NCBI GenBank assembly: GCA_963580285.1
Contig: OY757026.1
Location: forward strand, 87,084,651 to 87,148,650
DNA from: Lucinisca nassula
Taxonomy: Eukaryota; Mollusca; Bivalvia; Lucinida; Lucinidae
DNA length: 64,000 bases
Direction: 5' to 3'
Positions 22,923 through 59,812 of this stretch are shown here, piece after piece. The position numbers and the translations under genes were made by a program. Numbering within the stretch: position 1 is the stretch's first letter; each line of letters begins with the position of its first letter. The notes under the pieces are model-generated. The model made no database searches. It saw nothing but the letters and a program-made list of their open reading frames with translations, and had not been told where the DNA came from.

Positions 22923-23219
22923 CTGAATTTTGGTAGCATATATATAATTTTTTTTAGATGATTATATATCACTTGTCAAAAACAACCACAATTTACCATA
23001 TGTGCTTAATCATTCAGATCATGTGTTTATTTTATTTTCGGCGTTTCATTTTATTTCATGCTAAATGGCAATAAGATATTGTCGTAAGATATTTTGGCTA
23101 TAACCATTTAACTGGCAATAGAGACTTTTAAAATGACTGGCAATAGCAATTGTAACGTAAAACCGCTATTACCAGTTAACTGTCAATAGCCAATTCGTAA
23201 ATTAATATTAAACCAAGAT

Positions 23220-23338
23220 TCCTATTTGGCCTTACTAACTTAGCCAGATCCAGAATCTGCCTAGCCAAATAGGAATTCTTTTTTTTTTGGACTAAACAGA
23301 GTTTTGCCGGATCCGGAATCTGGATAAACCAGGTATTC
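23220..23338. repeat. Palindromic 'TAGCCAGATCCGGAATCTGG' repeat
   Basis: Contains 'CCTATTTGGCC', 'TTAGCCAGATCCAGAATCTG', 'CCAAATAGGAATTC' and 'GCCGGATCCGGAATCTGG'. The same phrases flank R6 near 6,602-6,725 and 7,245-7,290. Confidence 0.55.
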
Positions 23339-23603
23339 ATCACGAAAACACGCCCATATAATTTTGACCCCCACCAACCCCACTTTTATGTAGTAAAACT
23401 GGGGTTTACAGGGGTATACATTATTTTTCTTATTCCTGCTCAAAAACACATATTGTGGGTACCCGTTAGAACCGCCTCGCCGAAGCGGTTCTAACGAGTC
23501 CCCACAATCTATGTTTGCAGCAGAAATATGAAAAATCTCAGAATGTTTTCTATTTTTTGGCGGTAAAATTTTCCAGTATATTTGAATAGGCGTGTTTTCG
23601 TAA
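23339..23603. mobile_element. F1 foldback element, full length
   Basis: Ends 'ATCACGAAAACACGCCCATA' and 'AATAGGCGTGTTTTCGTAAT'. Hairpin centre 'GCCTCGCCGAAGC'. Confidence 0.85.
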
Positions 23604-23869
23604 TGATTATTTAGCCAGATTTTGGGATTGAAGTTTATATATTTAAAATGTTGGTATACTATGACTGCGTTTAAAGCTTAGATTTGCTAGTTACGATTTC
23701 AAACTACAAGAATCGAATGCTACGAATCTGGTTTGGTTCGGCCTTGATTGAGGGGTGTGTCGAATCCCCCATATAAGGTTAGTTATAACTATATCCTGGG
23801 TCATGTCAAAGGATACAAGAAATTCGCCTCCCCCAGCGATATATTTTTAACTATAATATGTTTTACTTA

Positions 23870-24070
23870 GAAAAACAGTAAAATATCGCTATTTAGACCA
23901 CCGAAAATTAAGATAAAATTTGCTTTTAAAGCATATTGAGAAGGTTTCAGTTATTCTTTTTGTGTGTTTTTTTTTCTACAATAAGAGACCATCTTTGTGG
24001 CTGTTCTAAAGTTGTCTTTAAGATCATTTCTGAACAGTCCCAAAAGGAATTTTACTGTACTGTATATGGT
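23870..24070. mobile_element. MITE family F4 copy
   Basis: Contains 'TTTAGACCACCGAAAATTAA', a 'GGCTGTTCTAAAGTTGTCTT' arm and the inverted 'AAGATCATTTCTGAACAGTC', ending 'TTTTACTGTACTGTA'. Confidence 0.6.
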
Positions 24071-24079
24071 TTCCAGTCA

Positions 24080-24345
24080 TTTCGTAGCCAAGTCATTTCG
24101 TACCATTTTGGTCATTTCGTACCAAAGTCATTTCGTATCATTTTGATCACTTCGTACCAGTTTTATTTTTCATTTTGGTCAATTCGTACCCATTTTAGCC
24201 ATTTCGTACCCACTTTGGTCATTTCTTATCCGTTTTTTTTTTCATTTTGGTCATTTCGTACCCATTTTGGTCATTTCGTACCCACTTGGTCATTTCGCAC
24301 CCACTTATATTTTTTTCTGGGAAAGATTTTTGGGCATTTCGTATA
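24080..24345. repeat. Minisatellite 'TTTTGGTCATTTCGTACC'
   Basis: About a dozen short units of 'GGTCATTTCGTACCCATTTT' type. The + ORF over it (about FGHFVPxxF repeats) is a product of the repeat. Confidence 0.8.
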
Positions 24346-24805
24346 CAGATCTTTTAAAAGTATTTACGAATTGACTTTGGTGTGTTGAATTGTTTTCACA
24401 GGTAACGGGTAACTTTGGAGATAACTGAAGAATATAGTCGTTTTATTTTATTTTATTTTTCTTTATTCTAATAAATTCAATTTATCAATTTGTATCTATA
24501 ACATAGTATTGAACGCACTGACACCGTGTAACAATACAATATCATACAACATACTTAACAAGTCATTGGGGTTATAGTTTATATCACTGCGAGTATCCAA
24601 AAATTAAAACACACCCTGCGTCATGATGCGTTCTGTTAACTAACATAGCTTTTTACTTCCGTTTGAAACTGTTCCATAGAGTTCCCACAAACTTTGTTTT
24701 ACCTCGGTACACGTAGAACACAATGAATTCAAATAAGGGTTTTAAGTCCTCGTTGGAGACTGTACCAAAGAGTTCCCACATTGACAACATACGTTTTGCC
24801 CGCAA

Positions 24806-25960
24806 TAAAATCGATTTAAGCCCCCCAGTGGAAATCTTCCACTGACCGTTCCAAGGCGGCTCTTCTGTGGCGATTTATTTATGTTGTTGTTTGTTACTTA
24901 CTGTGTGTATCACTTGTGTCTTTTAATTTTGGATGGCCATATGGCCATTTTGTGGGAAAGTAACTGTCCTTATGGCCTTCCTTTGTTTAGGTTTCCATTA
25001 TGGTCTGGTCGCTTAATGTTTGTATTTCTTTCCCTTTGGTGTCTTTTATGGGTGGAGTAAGTTAATTGTATCAATTCCTGATCTTTGTTTTACTTCTACT
25101 TTACACGTATGTTCATTATTACATGGACTTGTTTATTTTTGTTATGGTTTGTCTTTGGGTGTTTGTGTCGCATATATTATTTTATTTCGGATAGCCAATT
25201 GGCCATTTTGTGGGAAAGTAACTATCTTTTTGGCTTTCCGCTATTGATGTTTCCATTAGGATCTGTTTTTTCATGTTTGTGTTTTTTTCCCTTTGGTGTC
25301 TCTGATGGGAGCTGTGGGTTAATTGTATCGATTCCATCATCAGAATGACACGGTGATTTTAGGGCACTCTTAGAAAATCAACCGACTTCAGTCGATCGCT
25401 TTTTCTGCGGGTCGTGCAATTTAATTCGTAATGTTGATTGGTGCCTGATGTTCTGTCTCTGGTCGGGCCCAACGGAGTCTAACTATTGATTTTCTTTTGC
25501 TCCAGCATTTCAGTAGTTTCTTGCTGTCGAGCCCTAACCGTTGTTTCATCTCTGTGGTTATTTGATTTTTTGTGTTCACGGAGATGTTGCACTGATGAGT
25601 TAGGAGGCCTTTATGCGGACTGAACGAATTATTTGTCTAAATCGCGACGGAAGTAAGGGCGAGGATTGTGGCCACGTTAAATCGATTTAAGCCCCCCATT
25701 GGAATTCGTTTCGCTGACCGTTCAAATGCGGTTCTTCTGTCGCGGTTTATTTTTGTCATGGTTTGTCTTTGAGTGTTTGTGTCGCTTATTTTATTTTATT
25801 TTGGATAGCCAATTGGTCATTTTTTGTTGAAAAGTAACTGTCCGTTTAGCTTTCCGCTTTTGATGTTTCCATTATTAGGGTCTGTTGTTTCACGTTTGTG
25901 GTTCGGTGTCTCTGATGGGAGCTGTGGGTTAATTCTATCGATTCCTGATCATCGCCTCCA
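24806..25960 (+). repeat. Repeat R6, two linked copies
   Basis: The phrases 'CGATTTAAGCCCCCCAGTGG', 'GGATGGCCATATGGCCATTT', 'CCTTTGGTGTCT-T-ATGGG' and 'CAATTCCTGATC' occur in order at 24,806-25,100, again partly at 25,170-25,345, and again at 25,680-25,960. A linking block (25,430-25,690) with 'GATGAGTTAGGAGGCC' is shared with 6,980-7,245 and 38,095-38,345. No protein was recognised; the hydrophobic ORFs are low-complexity. Confidence 0.65.
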
Positions 25961-26020
25961 CTCCTATTTTGTTAAGTTAACAAATGCATATCACTACCAT
26001 TGTCCAAACAACTACTCGAC

Positions 26021-26408
26021 AACCTCCCCGTTTGAGTATGTGGGAGCGTTCATAATTGAACAAGACTTCAGAAGCTGTGCTGTGCATTACGAAAACACGC
26101 CTATACAAATACATTGTAAACTTAGCGCCGACAAAACGAAAATTTTAAGATGACAAATAGTGATATTTTTCTCATTTCTGTTCAAAATATAGACTGTGGG
26201 TACTCGTTAGAACCGCCTCATCGAGGCGGTTCTAACGAGTACCCACAATCTATGTTTCAGAGCAAAAATAAGAAAAATAAGATTTAGTGTATAGAAGTGG
26301 GGTTCAAAGGGAGTCAAAATTATATAGGCGTGTTTTCGTGATGAACCTCCCCGTTTGAGTACGTCGGAGCGTTCACAATTGAACAAGACTTCAGAAGCTG
26401 TGTTGTGG
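26021..26408. repeat. 66-bp direct duplication bracketing an F1 element
   Basis: Sequence 26,021-26,085 ('ACCTCCCCGTTTGAGTATGT' to 'TTCAGAAGCTGTGCTGTG') is repeated at 26,344-26,408 with a few substitutions, with the F1 element exactly between. Confidence 0.8.
26086..26342. mobile_element. F1 foldback element, full length
   Basis: Ends 'ATTACGAAAACACGCCTATA' and 'TATAGGCGTGTTTTCGTGAT'. The hairpin is almost perfect, about 48 bp per arm, from 'TTCTGTTCAAAATATAGACT' to the inverse. Confidence 0.9.
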
Positions 26409-26830
26409 TCTTTTTTCTGCTCTGTACTCGTCCCAGTACTGAAACAGCAGCGTCTGAAGGCGAGTGTATCTTCGTCGTTGATAAAGTCGTAATTTTTCCT
26501 CAGTAACCAATGTAACTTGAATGTCGACGGCTCTAGTTCCCTGGTGCAGAAGACGATTCAAGTTATAAAACGCCGGTGAACCAACAGTTTGTCGGATAAA
26601 AACGGTATCTATGGTAGTATTTGTGTCACAAACGAATAAAAATTATTTTATGATGGTCTTATCGCATTCCATCTTTTATCTTTATTATTGTTATGATTTT
26701 CATTTTCGATAAATGTCAGCCTGATATTAATGCATCGATCGCTATTTATCCATCCATCCATCCATCCAAATGAAAGATGCTTTGAAAATTGTCGTCCTAT
26801 TGTGTGGCAAATTAGCAGTTTGGTTATCAC

Positions 26831-27092
26831 ATAACGAAAACACGCCTATACAATACATTGTAAACTTTACCGCCGAAAAAAAACGGAACTTTTAAGATGA
26901 AAAATTGTGAATTTTTTCTTATTTCTGCTCAAAATATAGATTGTGGGTAACGAGGCGGTTCTAACGAGTACCAACAATCTATACTTTGGAGCAGAAATAA
27001 GAAAAAATAAGGTATACCCCTGCAAACCCCAGTTTTTCTATATAAAAGTGGGGTCAAAGGGGGTCAAAATTATATGGATGTGTTTTCGTGAT
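26831..27092. mobile_element. F1 foldback element with deleted left arm tip
   Basis: The left arm reads 'GATTGTGGGTAACGAGGCGG': the stretch CTCGTTAGAACCGCCTC... is missing, leaving only one strand of the hairpin tip. Confidence 0.85.
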
Positions 27093-27162
27093 GAAAACTG
27101 CAATAGCGTAATTAAAGACACGAAACGTTATCAACACCAAAGCACTGAGACTACTGGTGGGG

Positions 27163-27430
27163 CGGCCCCGCCCATCGGGGCTTGAAGAAATATATGGGCT
27201 GCATGATGCTTCCATGCAGAGCTGAAACCGACCCGCACACGAGTACTGGCAAACCGCTTAGAGGATCTAAGCTTGCCCAGGCAAAGCGGTGCGAGTTGGC
27301 CCGTCCATGCTTATAAACGCTATTGGTTTCAGTGGGCGACAGGGCTTAAGATGTCATTTCATCTCAATGTCTGGTAAAAGTCCCACAAAATTGGAAGCAA
27401 CGTCTCCAAAATGACCTTTACAGACTGCGC
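27163..27430 (+). mobile_element. S1 SINE-like element, 3' truncated by F7
   Basis: Head 'CCCGCCCATCGGGGCTTGAA'. It ends at 'CAAAATGACCTTTACAG' without its tail. Confidence 0.8.
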
Positions 27431-27442
27431 TGAGGCACAGGC

Positions 27443-27682
27443 TGGGCCCCGTCAAGCGATTTTGGTACTTATCGCCTATGCGAGCAGCGAAGGTTCAGGC
27501 GAGCCTGCGCATCCGCGCAGTCTCGCCAGAACCTTCGCTGCTCGCTCATACAAGCAGTGAATCAAGAGGAACCTTCAGACAGAAAGCCATATCCCTGGCC
27601 CCTCTGAATGGCTGGGCATGCGCAGTTAAAATTTGTCATGACGGAATGCTCGAAGACACAAATTCGCTTGGCGGGGCTCAGG
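27443..27682. repeat. ~235-bp repeat F7, copy 2
   Basis: Very similar to 7,638-7,875; only a few single-base changes were seen (for example CATACAAGCAGTGAATCAAG against CATACAAGCAGTGTAGCAAG). Confidence 0.8.
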
Positions 27683-27810
27683 CTGATCTTATTCCTTCAA
27701 CGCGACAGGGTCGATGATCTAAAACATCTTTTTTATCGCTAGCCCTGTTCCAAACACCATTCACACAAGAGACCAAGGAGGAACTATTGTGCACATTAGT
27801 GAATGAGACT

Positions 27811-27895
27811 AGGCCCCCACCCATCGGGGCTTGAAGAAATAGTTTAGCTGCATGATGTTTCCACGCAGAGCTGAAACTGACCCGCACACGAGTGT
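27811..27895 (+). mobile_element. 5' fragment of S1
   Basis: Head and first body segment only ('CCACCCATCGGGGCTTGAAG' to 'GACCCGCACACGAGT'). Confidence 0.75.
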
Positions 27896-28069
27896 CTTCG
27901 CCGTGTCGACTTACTAGATAGCTACTTCATACCGACCGGGAAAATCGTAGTCTAACGGGGCGTGCCTGATAAGTCATCGCCGGGTGCGGAAGCTGGAAGA
28001 CAATTTATCGATTGACGCGGTTCTGTTGCCCTAGACCAATTTCATCCTTTGGGTCTGACCAATTTGACC

Positions 28070-28366
28070 TGCAGTGTGCACACAGTTTTATCTGGACCGA
28101 TTTGATCCGGACTATGAACGCTATTTGATCTGGATCAACTTGATACCGGCTGTGAACACCTTTGATTTAGATCAACTTTATCTGGAGTATGAACACTATT
28201 TGATCTGAACCAACTTGATGCGGAGTGTGAATACCATTTGATCTTGACCACTTTTATATGAAATATGAACACTGTTTGATCTTGACCAACTTGATACTTT
28301 ATACATATAGCGGGCGCTGTTAGAGTTAGATCTGGACAAACGTGATACGCAGTGTGAACACTACTT
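28070..28366. repeat. Minisatellite, ~40-bp unit 'ACCAACTTGATACGGAGTGT'
   Basis: Seven or so units of 'TTTGATCTGGATCAACTTGA' + 'TACGGAGTGTGAACACTA'. One more unit lies at 30,420-30,485 after about 2 kb of unrelated sequence. Confidence 0.75.
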
Positions 28367-30415
28367 AATCATTGAGGGTGAATACTATAATGTTATTAAG
28401 GTTCCTCAATACATTTGCACAAGAAAAATATAGGTGTGAGATTTGCATGTTATTTTTTCCCAAAATATGATCCTGATTTCCTTTTAAAGTGCCTGTCCTA
28501 GAAGAAAAAGTTCTGGAGATACCAACGGCTATTACAGAAAGTACTTTCTTGCATGAGCAACATCTCTGTGCCTTTGAAAATAAATACAATTCTGTATTTT
28601 CACTTTTACCAGGAAAAAAATGAAACTGCTTTCTAGCCTTTTTACAAGTTACTAAAACAGCTGCAGATCAATGCTTCACATCAAATACTAGCGACTCGGA
28701 CCAAGCTTTCTATCAAAAAGCCTACCTAAATTGAAAACCAGAAAAAAAACTTTGACATGTTTTTCTTCATGGGCGCCGCCATCTTCTTTTTTTGCGGTAA
28801 ATCTGAATGCTCAGAATGCTCATCATTTATGCATTCCACATTTAATTTTGCCCATCATCAATGAATATACCTTGAAAATTCAGCTATGTAGCCTTCTCCC
28901 TGCATACAGCATTATGGCATCGCCTATCTTGGAAGCCTGTCATCACTGATAAATTATTGTAGCTGTCAAATTGAGGAGATATCCATCTTGCCAACTAAAA
29001 TTGTATTCATACGCCTTGGAACTAATTTCCCAAAAATAACAATGGTACACCATTGTTTTTAATTTAAAACGTAATATTCATTTCAGGTACTTTCTAACAT
29101 AATTTTGTTGTTACTTTATGAAAAGTATGCATTCATTTTCCGAACTATTTTTATGTGTAACATTGTCCTGATTGTGTTGTTCGGTCCAGCTAAAAGTAAA
29201 CACATTGAAAAAAAAAAAAAAATTCAAGCTTTTTTTCATCAAAACTTATTACATGGATTGAGCTTCTTTGAGTTTTAACCAGCCTACACATTGGTAAGTA
29301 GGTGACACAACAGATCATTTAATAGATTAGATAAATATAATCTTTGTGTTTTCCAGAAGTTCACCTGTCAAAAAATCACTGATTTGCTTATGGTGGCTCA
29401 TGCGAACCAATGTAACAAACCAATGGGTAAAAATCATGTCTATACCATTGCAGTTATTGGCAGTTGCACAAAGTTTCTGGCGCTGAACAGGCTGCTTTCA
29501 GTCCTTCAGTTCAAATATGGGGATAGACTGTTGGCTTCTCTTAATTTCAATTTTTTGTTTTTGATTTATCAAGTATCAAATCACCCGTCCTGTAAACACA
29601 ATCAGTAGCACAGTGAAACTTTGGTGCAGTGATTGCATGAATTGTTATAAACTGCATGACTGAAATATATAAAATGAATAACTGAAAGCACCAAAGAAGG
29701 GCAATCATTTTACAAGCTAAATGCAAGAGATTTCAACACCTCAACCCAATCAATGAGCTTGTTGCCAAATTGGTAGAACTGGTCATTTTTGGCTACCATA
29801 CACTGAATTTAAAATAGTACCAGGTGAGATAATTACATTTTTTTAATTTTTGGGAATAATTAATTTTCAGTACTATTTAGGTACTTTACTTGAAGTTCCT
29901 CTGTTGCAGTACCTAAAGGCAACCTTGAGCCACATTTCTATGATAGTATTTTACACATTGTGGTTCTGTGGATTGAGATATCATTTTCTTGCAAAACCCA
30001 GGAAAAATGCAATAAATTACTAAACTGGTGACTTTCGAATAAAAATCTTTGGCTTCCATATTCTTACATTTACATGGACTACCATCTGATGAAAAATCTT
30101 TTTGGGTAATTATTTGCAAATATGATTTTTTCAGTACCTCAAATATAGCTAAGTAACTGTATTGCGGAACCTTAATGAAGTATTTTCGCATTGGATCAGT
30201 TACAGGTCCGAGGTCTGCTGTATTGGCCCGAGACCGAAGGCCGAGGCCAACACAGCTGACCAAGTACCTGCAACTTTGCCAATACGAAATTCCTTGATTT
30301 ATGACAATGGTATTAATCGACGAAATTAATAAATATGATTTATGATTTTTTGACCTCCGGTTAATAATGGTTGACCTGGTGTAATACAGGATAGTCAATT
30401 AATAATATTTGATAT
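28367..30415. other. 2-kb block inside the minisatellite; no gene recognised
   Basis: Low-complexity AT-rich sequence. ORFs up to 161 residues on the minus strand (29,913-30,398) show no recognised motif. A very short candidate first exon of the receptor gene lies at 28,757-28,796 (see its own entry). Confidence 0.4.
28757..28796 (+). CDS. Candidate signal-peptide exon of the receptor gene (speculative)
   Basis: The ORF MFFFMGAAIFFFC followed by one extra base and a donor (G|GTAAAT at 28,797) would splice in phase to the acceptor at 31,037, which needs exactly one base. The peptide is hydrophobic but very short for a signal peptide and lacks the usual basic N-terminus. The match in phase has a one-in-three chance. 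A real first exon could lie further upstream or outside the window. Confidence 0.15.
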
Positions 30416-30504
30416 TGACTACATTTATATGTAGTGTGAACCCTATTTTATCTAGACCAACTTGATACGGAGCGTGAATACTACATAATTCGGATCTACT
30501 CGTT

Positions 30505-30990
30505 CTGAATTCTAACACAGCGCGCCTATATAGGCAATGGAAAATAACTATGTTTTATTCTGCAAAAAATCACGACGAGGAAGAGCGTGACGAGTAGCGT
30601 CATTAAAAACAACCATTTTATGACGTCACTAGTCGATTTTCTTGACGTTGGACGGTGTAACGTCATTTTCTCGCATCGAAAACGTGAGAAAAGGATATAA
30701 ATGCATGTGTTTCAGTCGATCATTTTAGCGGGATTTCTTCTAACAATGGCGAAAAGCTGTGAGATTTTGAAGGAAACAACAGCATTTTTGCCGATTTTCA
30801 GCCTGTTAGAATCAAAATAGATCAGCTCTAGTTTGTTATTTATTGAGTAATAAATCACAGTTTGTCGGTCAGTTGTAAGCAGACAAATCACGCGCACCAC
30901 TACGCGCGTGATTTGTCTACTTACAACTGACCGACAAACTGTGATTTATTACTCAACAAATCACAAACTAGAGCTGATCTATTTCTTAAA
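30505..30990. mobile_element. Long foldback MITE F9, copy 1
   Basis: The hairpin part is 30,820-30,985: 'ATAGATCAGCTCTAGTTTGT', then 'GTAATAAATCACAGTTTGTC', a turn at 'CGCGCACCACTACGCGCG', and back through 'GACAAACTGTGATTTATTAC' to 'GAGCTGATCTAT'. The unpaired part (30,560-30,810) contains 'CTTCTAACAATGGCGAAAA'. The inverted copy is at 63,620-64,000. It ends about 50 bp before receptor exon 2. Confidence 0.8.
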
Positions 30991-31037
30991 TCATGTCCAG
31001 ATATTTTGTGTTAATTTGCCAAATGTTTGTTTTGCAG

Positions 31038-56998
<25,961 letters not shown>

Positions 56999-57179
56999 AG
57001 CTATGGTCATTTAATAATTGAAAACATAAAACATTCACCATTATCCCGCTGTTCACGACAGTCCCTACTTTTGCAAACAGTTGTAAGCGATACACACACA
57101 CACACACACAAAGACAAACCACAAAAAAATAAACCGCGACAGAAGAACGGCCTTTGAACGGTCAGTGAAACGAATTTTA

Positions 57180-57710
57180 GTCATACAAATGGTTGTGTCA
57201 TGTCTAGAAAATCGTTTGAAAATAATGGTATGACCATAGGGGCTTGAATCATGAAAAAAAAAATGAAAAAAAAAAAAAAAAAAAAATCTTTTTTTGGTTC
57301 TATATTAGAGACAAGGGGGGAAACTTCGGCTCAATTTTTTGTGGGGTTACCTCATTTTACCCAGTGTATCTTTTTCGCAAATGCAGTTTTTACCTACTTA
57401 TTATGATTTATACAAGTTAAATAAGTCCACTTTGCAAAAATAATCCGTCTCTGTCTGCCACTTGCAGGAAACATGTTTTTCTCGCATAGATTAACTCAGC
57501 AAAGCAAAATTCGGCATAAACGTGTGACAAAAATTTTCAGGTTTTCATCAATCACAACCGAACTAGTGATACGGGGTGAACTTTTTTCGCGTTCACCCGT
57601 TGTCTTTCATTTAACTTTAGCTCTCTTTGCCAATTTGAATCCAAAAAGATGTACTCGCAGCTCTAAATTTAGGTTTTGTGACTTTTACTTCGCTTTCTGC
57701 AGTGTTCTGT
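57180..57710. repeat. Left arm of a ~0.5-kb inverted repeat
   Basis: Pairs with 60,860-61,440: 'GTTGTGTCATGTCTAGAAAA', 'AAACTTCGGCTC', 'GTGGGGTTACCTCATTTTAC', 'TGCCACTTGCAGGAAACATG', 'GATTAACTCAGCAAAGCAAA' and 'TGGATTCAA/TTGAATCCA' blocks are all inverted there in the right order. Confidence 0.85.
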
Positions 57711-57814
57711 CAATGATCGGTACAGAAACCCGGGCGCTTGCCATAATCGTCGTCTTTAAAAAACGGACAGATACAATCCGGAACTTTGGAAACTGAGGGG
57801 CAAAGAATGTAATT

Positions 57815-57965
57815 ATAAAACAATAAACTTATTTTTTTCTGCTTTTCATGAAAGTGTGAACGACAGCGTGTCGCTAACAAAGTTTACATGAACCCCTTCG
57901 AGGTTCACTTACTTTGTACACAACCCACTGCGTTCGTACTTTTATGAAAAGCAGAAAAATATATT
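57815..57965. mobile_element. Hairpin element ('CTGCTTTTCATGAAAGT')
   Basis: Arms 'TCTGCTTTTCATGAAAGTGT' / 'ACTTTTATGAAAAGCAGA' with inner 'ACAAAGTTTACATGAACCCC' / 'GGTTCACTTACTTTGT' around 'TTCGA'. Confidence 0.6.
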
Positions 57966-58123
57966 TCATTTCTTAAGTGTTTGTTTTCTTTGCCTCATAC
58001 TGCTGCCTAACTCTAGGGTTTTGGACCCCATTTTGATTTATATAAGTCTTTGAATCGACTGCCTATTTGAAATTCGCAAACTTGCAGTATGTTTCCTCTG
58101 GCTTTTTCTGCCGGATCATTACA

Positions 58124-58169
58124 GGGTCACTGATGAGGCTGTATTAGCCGAAACTACGTAGTAAGACCC
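58124..58169 (+). ncRNA. Hammerhead ribozyme HHR1
   Basis: Core CTGATGA at 58,130-58,136, stem II GGCT-GTATT-AGCC, GAAA, stem III palindrome ACTACGTAGT, A58163 at the cleavage position (GTA). Stem I GGGTC / GACCC, with an A-A mismatch next to the core. Type I topology with minimal stem III. Confidence 0.75.
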
Positions 58170-58505
58170 ATCTTCTTTCTTATGAATGTTTTCATTGCTC
58201 TTAAAGGAACTCATTTTTGATTTTTATTTGCCTTCACTGTAGCTGGTGTTGTGCCGTGTGGCGGCCGAACACGTCTCCCCGTACATCAACCATAGTGCAG
58301 TTTATATTTTACTTTTTGTCCTTTGAGATCAGCGTGAATATTCTGAGAAATCAGAAATAAATTATTGGTTTAGACTTATATTCTAGACAGGTTTTTAATT
58401 ATTTGGACCCCGTTTTGATTTATATCAGTCTTTGAATCGACTGCCTATTTGAAATTCGCAAAATTGCAGTATGTTTCCTCTGGCTTTCTTTGCCGGATCA
58501 TTACA

Positions 58506-58551
58506 GGGTCACTGATGAGGCTTTATTAGCCGAAACTACGTAGTATGACCC
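58506..58551 (+). ncRNA. Hammerhead ribozyme HHR2
   Basis: As HHR1 but stem I is a perfect six pairs: GGGTCA (58,506-58,511) with TGACCC (58,546-58,551). Core CTGATGA 58,512-58,518, stem II GGCT-TTATT-AGCC, stem III ACTACGTAGT, cleavage predicted after A58545. Confidence 0.8.
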
Positions 58552-59079
58552 ATCTTCTTTCTTATGAATGTTTTCATTGCTCTTAAATGAACTCATTTTT
58601 TATTTTTATTATTAGCTATTTCATTATGTCAATCATTGCAAAACACCCACATTGAGCCGGAGGTAATTTTGTTTTCAAAACTGTCTTCTGTAGCAAGTTT
58701 TGTTATCCATGCGATTAGGGGAGCGTCCCCTCAGTTCTCCTTAAATGTACAATTTTAACAGTCAGATTAACATGTCCTTATCAACTTTTAATGAAATGGA
58801 CATTCAACTTGTCATCAAACTGCTGTCAAGTGTCAAAGAAAGCAGGTCATGAAATGTACATGCACTGGTTTTTTATTTCATGTGTGGCACTTTACATGTA
58901 AACGGATGCTTTAGGCACAAACTTTAGCGGCTCACTGGAAAAATAATGATTTTCTTCAGGAGGTATGAATATTAAAATAGTAACATTTTGTTGTGTTACA
59001 TTTGTGTGAATGTGCTTTATCGCTTATTAATTTCTGTATATTTGTGCAGTCTTTGCATTCACAACGCATTCTTTAAAGT

Positions 59080-59385
59080 TTTCGGACCCGCCCTTCGGGG
59101 CTTAAAGAAATAGATGGGCTGCGTGATGCTTCCAAGCAGAGCTGAAACCGACCGCACGCGAGTACTGCTAAACCGCTCAGAGAATCTATGCCTGCCCGGG
59201 CACAGCGGTGCGAGTCAGACCGTTCATGCTTATAAACCCTTTTGGCTTCATTGGGCGACAGGGCTTGAGATGTCAATTCATCTCAATGTCGAGTAAAAGT
59301 CCCACAAAATGGATTCAACGTCTCGAAAATGATCTGTTGATGGGCATTTTAAACATCTAATTAAACAAATAAATTCCTTAAACTG
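59080..59385 (+). mobile_element. S1 SINE-like element
   Basis: 'CCCGCCCTTCGGGGCTTAAA' to 'GGCATTTTAAACATCTAATT' + AAACAAATAAA. Confidence 0.8.
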
Positions 59386-59569
59386 TTTGGGTGAGAAAAA
59401 TAATTAATATTGCGGTCGTGGCTTTGGACTCGTTTTCAGTGAATTAAAGTCTCCTGCTCGACAAAATCCCACATGATACTTAACCAAACTGAACACTTGC
59501 TTGAAAATTCCGTGTTTCGGCCTCAATCCCAGCATACATTCTATTATTCAGTTCTTATCTAAGCAGGAA

Positions 59570-59812
59570 ACGGCCCCCGCCCATCGGGGCATGAAGAAAT
59601 TATGCTTCCCCGCAGAGCTGAAACCGACCCGCACACGAGTACTTGTAATCCGCTTAGAGGATCTAAGCCTGCCCAGGCAAAGCGGTGCGAGTCGGCCCGT
59701 CCATGTTAATTAACCCTATTGGTTCATTGGGCGGCAGGGCTTGAGATGTTATTTCATCTTAAGGTTGGGTAAAAGTCCCACAAGAATGGAAGCAACGTCT
59801 CCAAAATGTTGG
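59570..59812 (+). mobile_element. S1 SINE-like element, 3'-truncated
   Basis: 'GGCCCCCGCCCATCGGGGCA' to 'GCAACGTCTCCAAAATG'. A short internal deletion after 'GAAGAAATTATG'. Confidence 0.8.

Larger units (their letters stand above)
58019..58612 (+). repeat. Direct repeat, 382-bp step, carrying two hammerheads (retrozyme-like)
   Basis: 58,019-58,229 and 58,402-58,612 match over about 210 bp: 'TTTGGACCCCATTTTGATTT', 'TTTGAATCGACTGCCTATTT', 'ATGTTTCCTCTGGCTTT', the hammerhead and 'CATCTTCTTTCTTATGAATG'. Predicted cleavage sites are 382 bases apart, so a transcript would give a 382-nt monomer. No ORF. Confidence 0.75.

Noticed and set aside
22729..22926. ORF 'MTSQALSSNEINRVYKHG...' and its many relatives
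   Set aside because: The same peptide family occurs in every antisense S1 copy; it is repeat read-through with no conserved frame.
25593..25610. Further hammerhead at 'CACTGATGAGTTAGG' in R6 (also 7,095 minus and 38,258)
   Set aside because: CTGATGA is present but no stem II followed by GAAA exists downstream.
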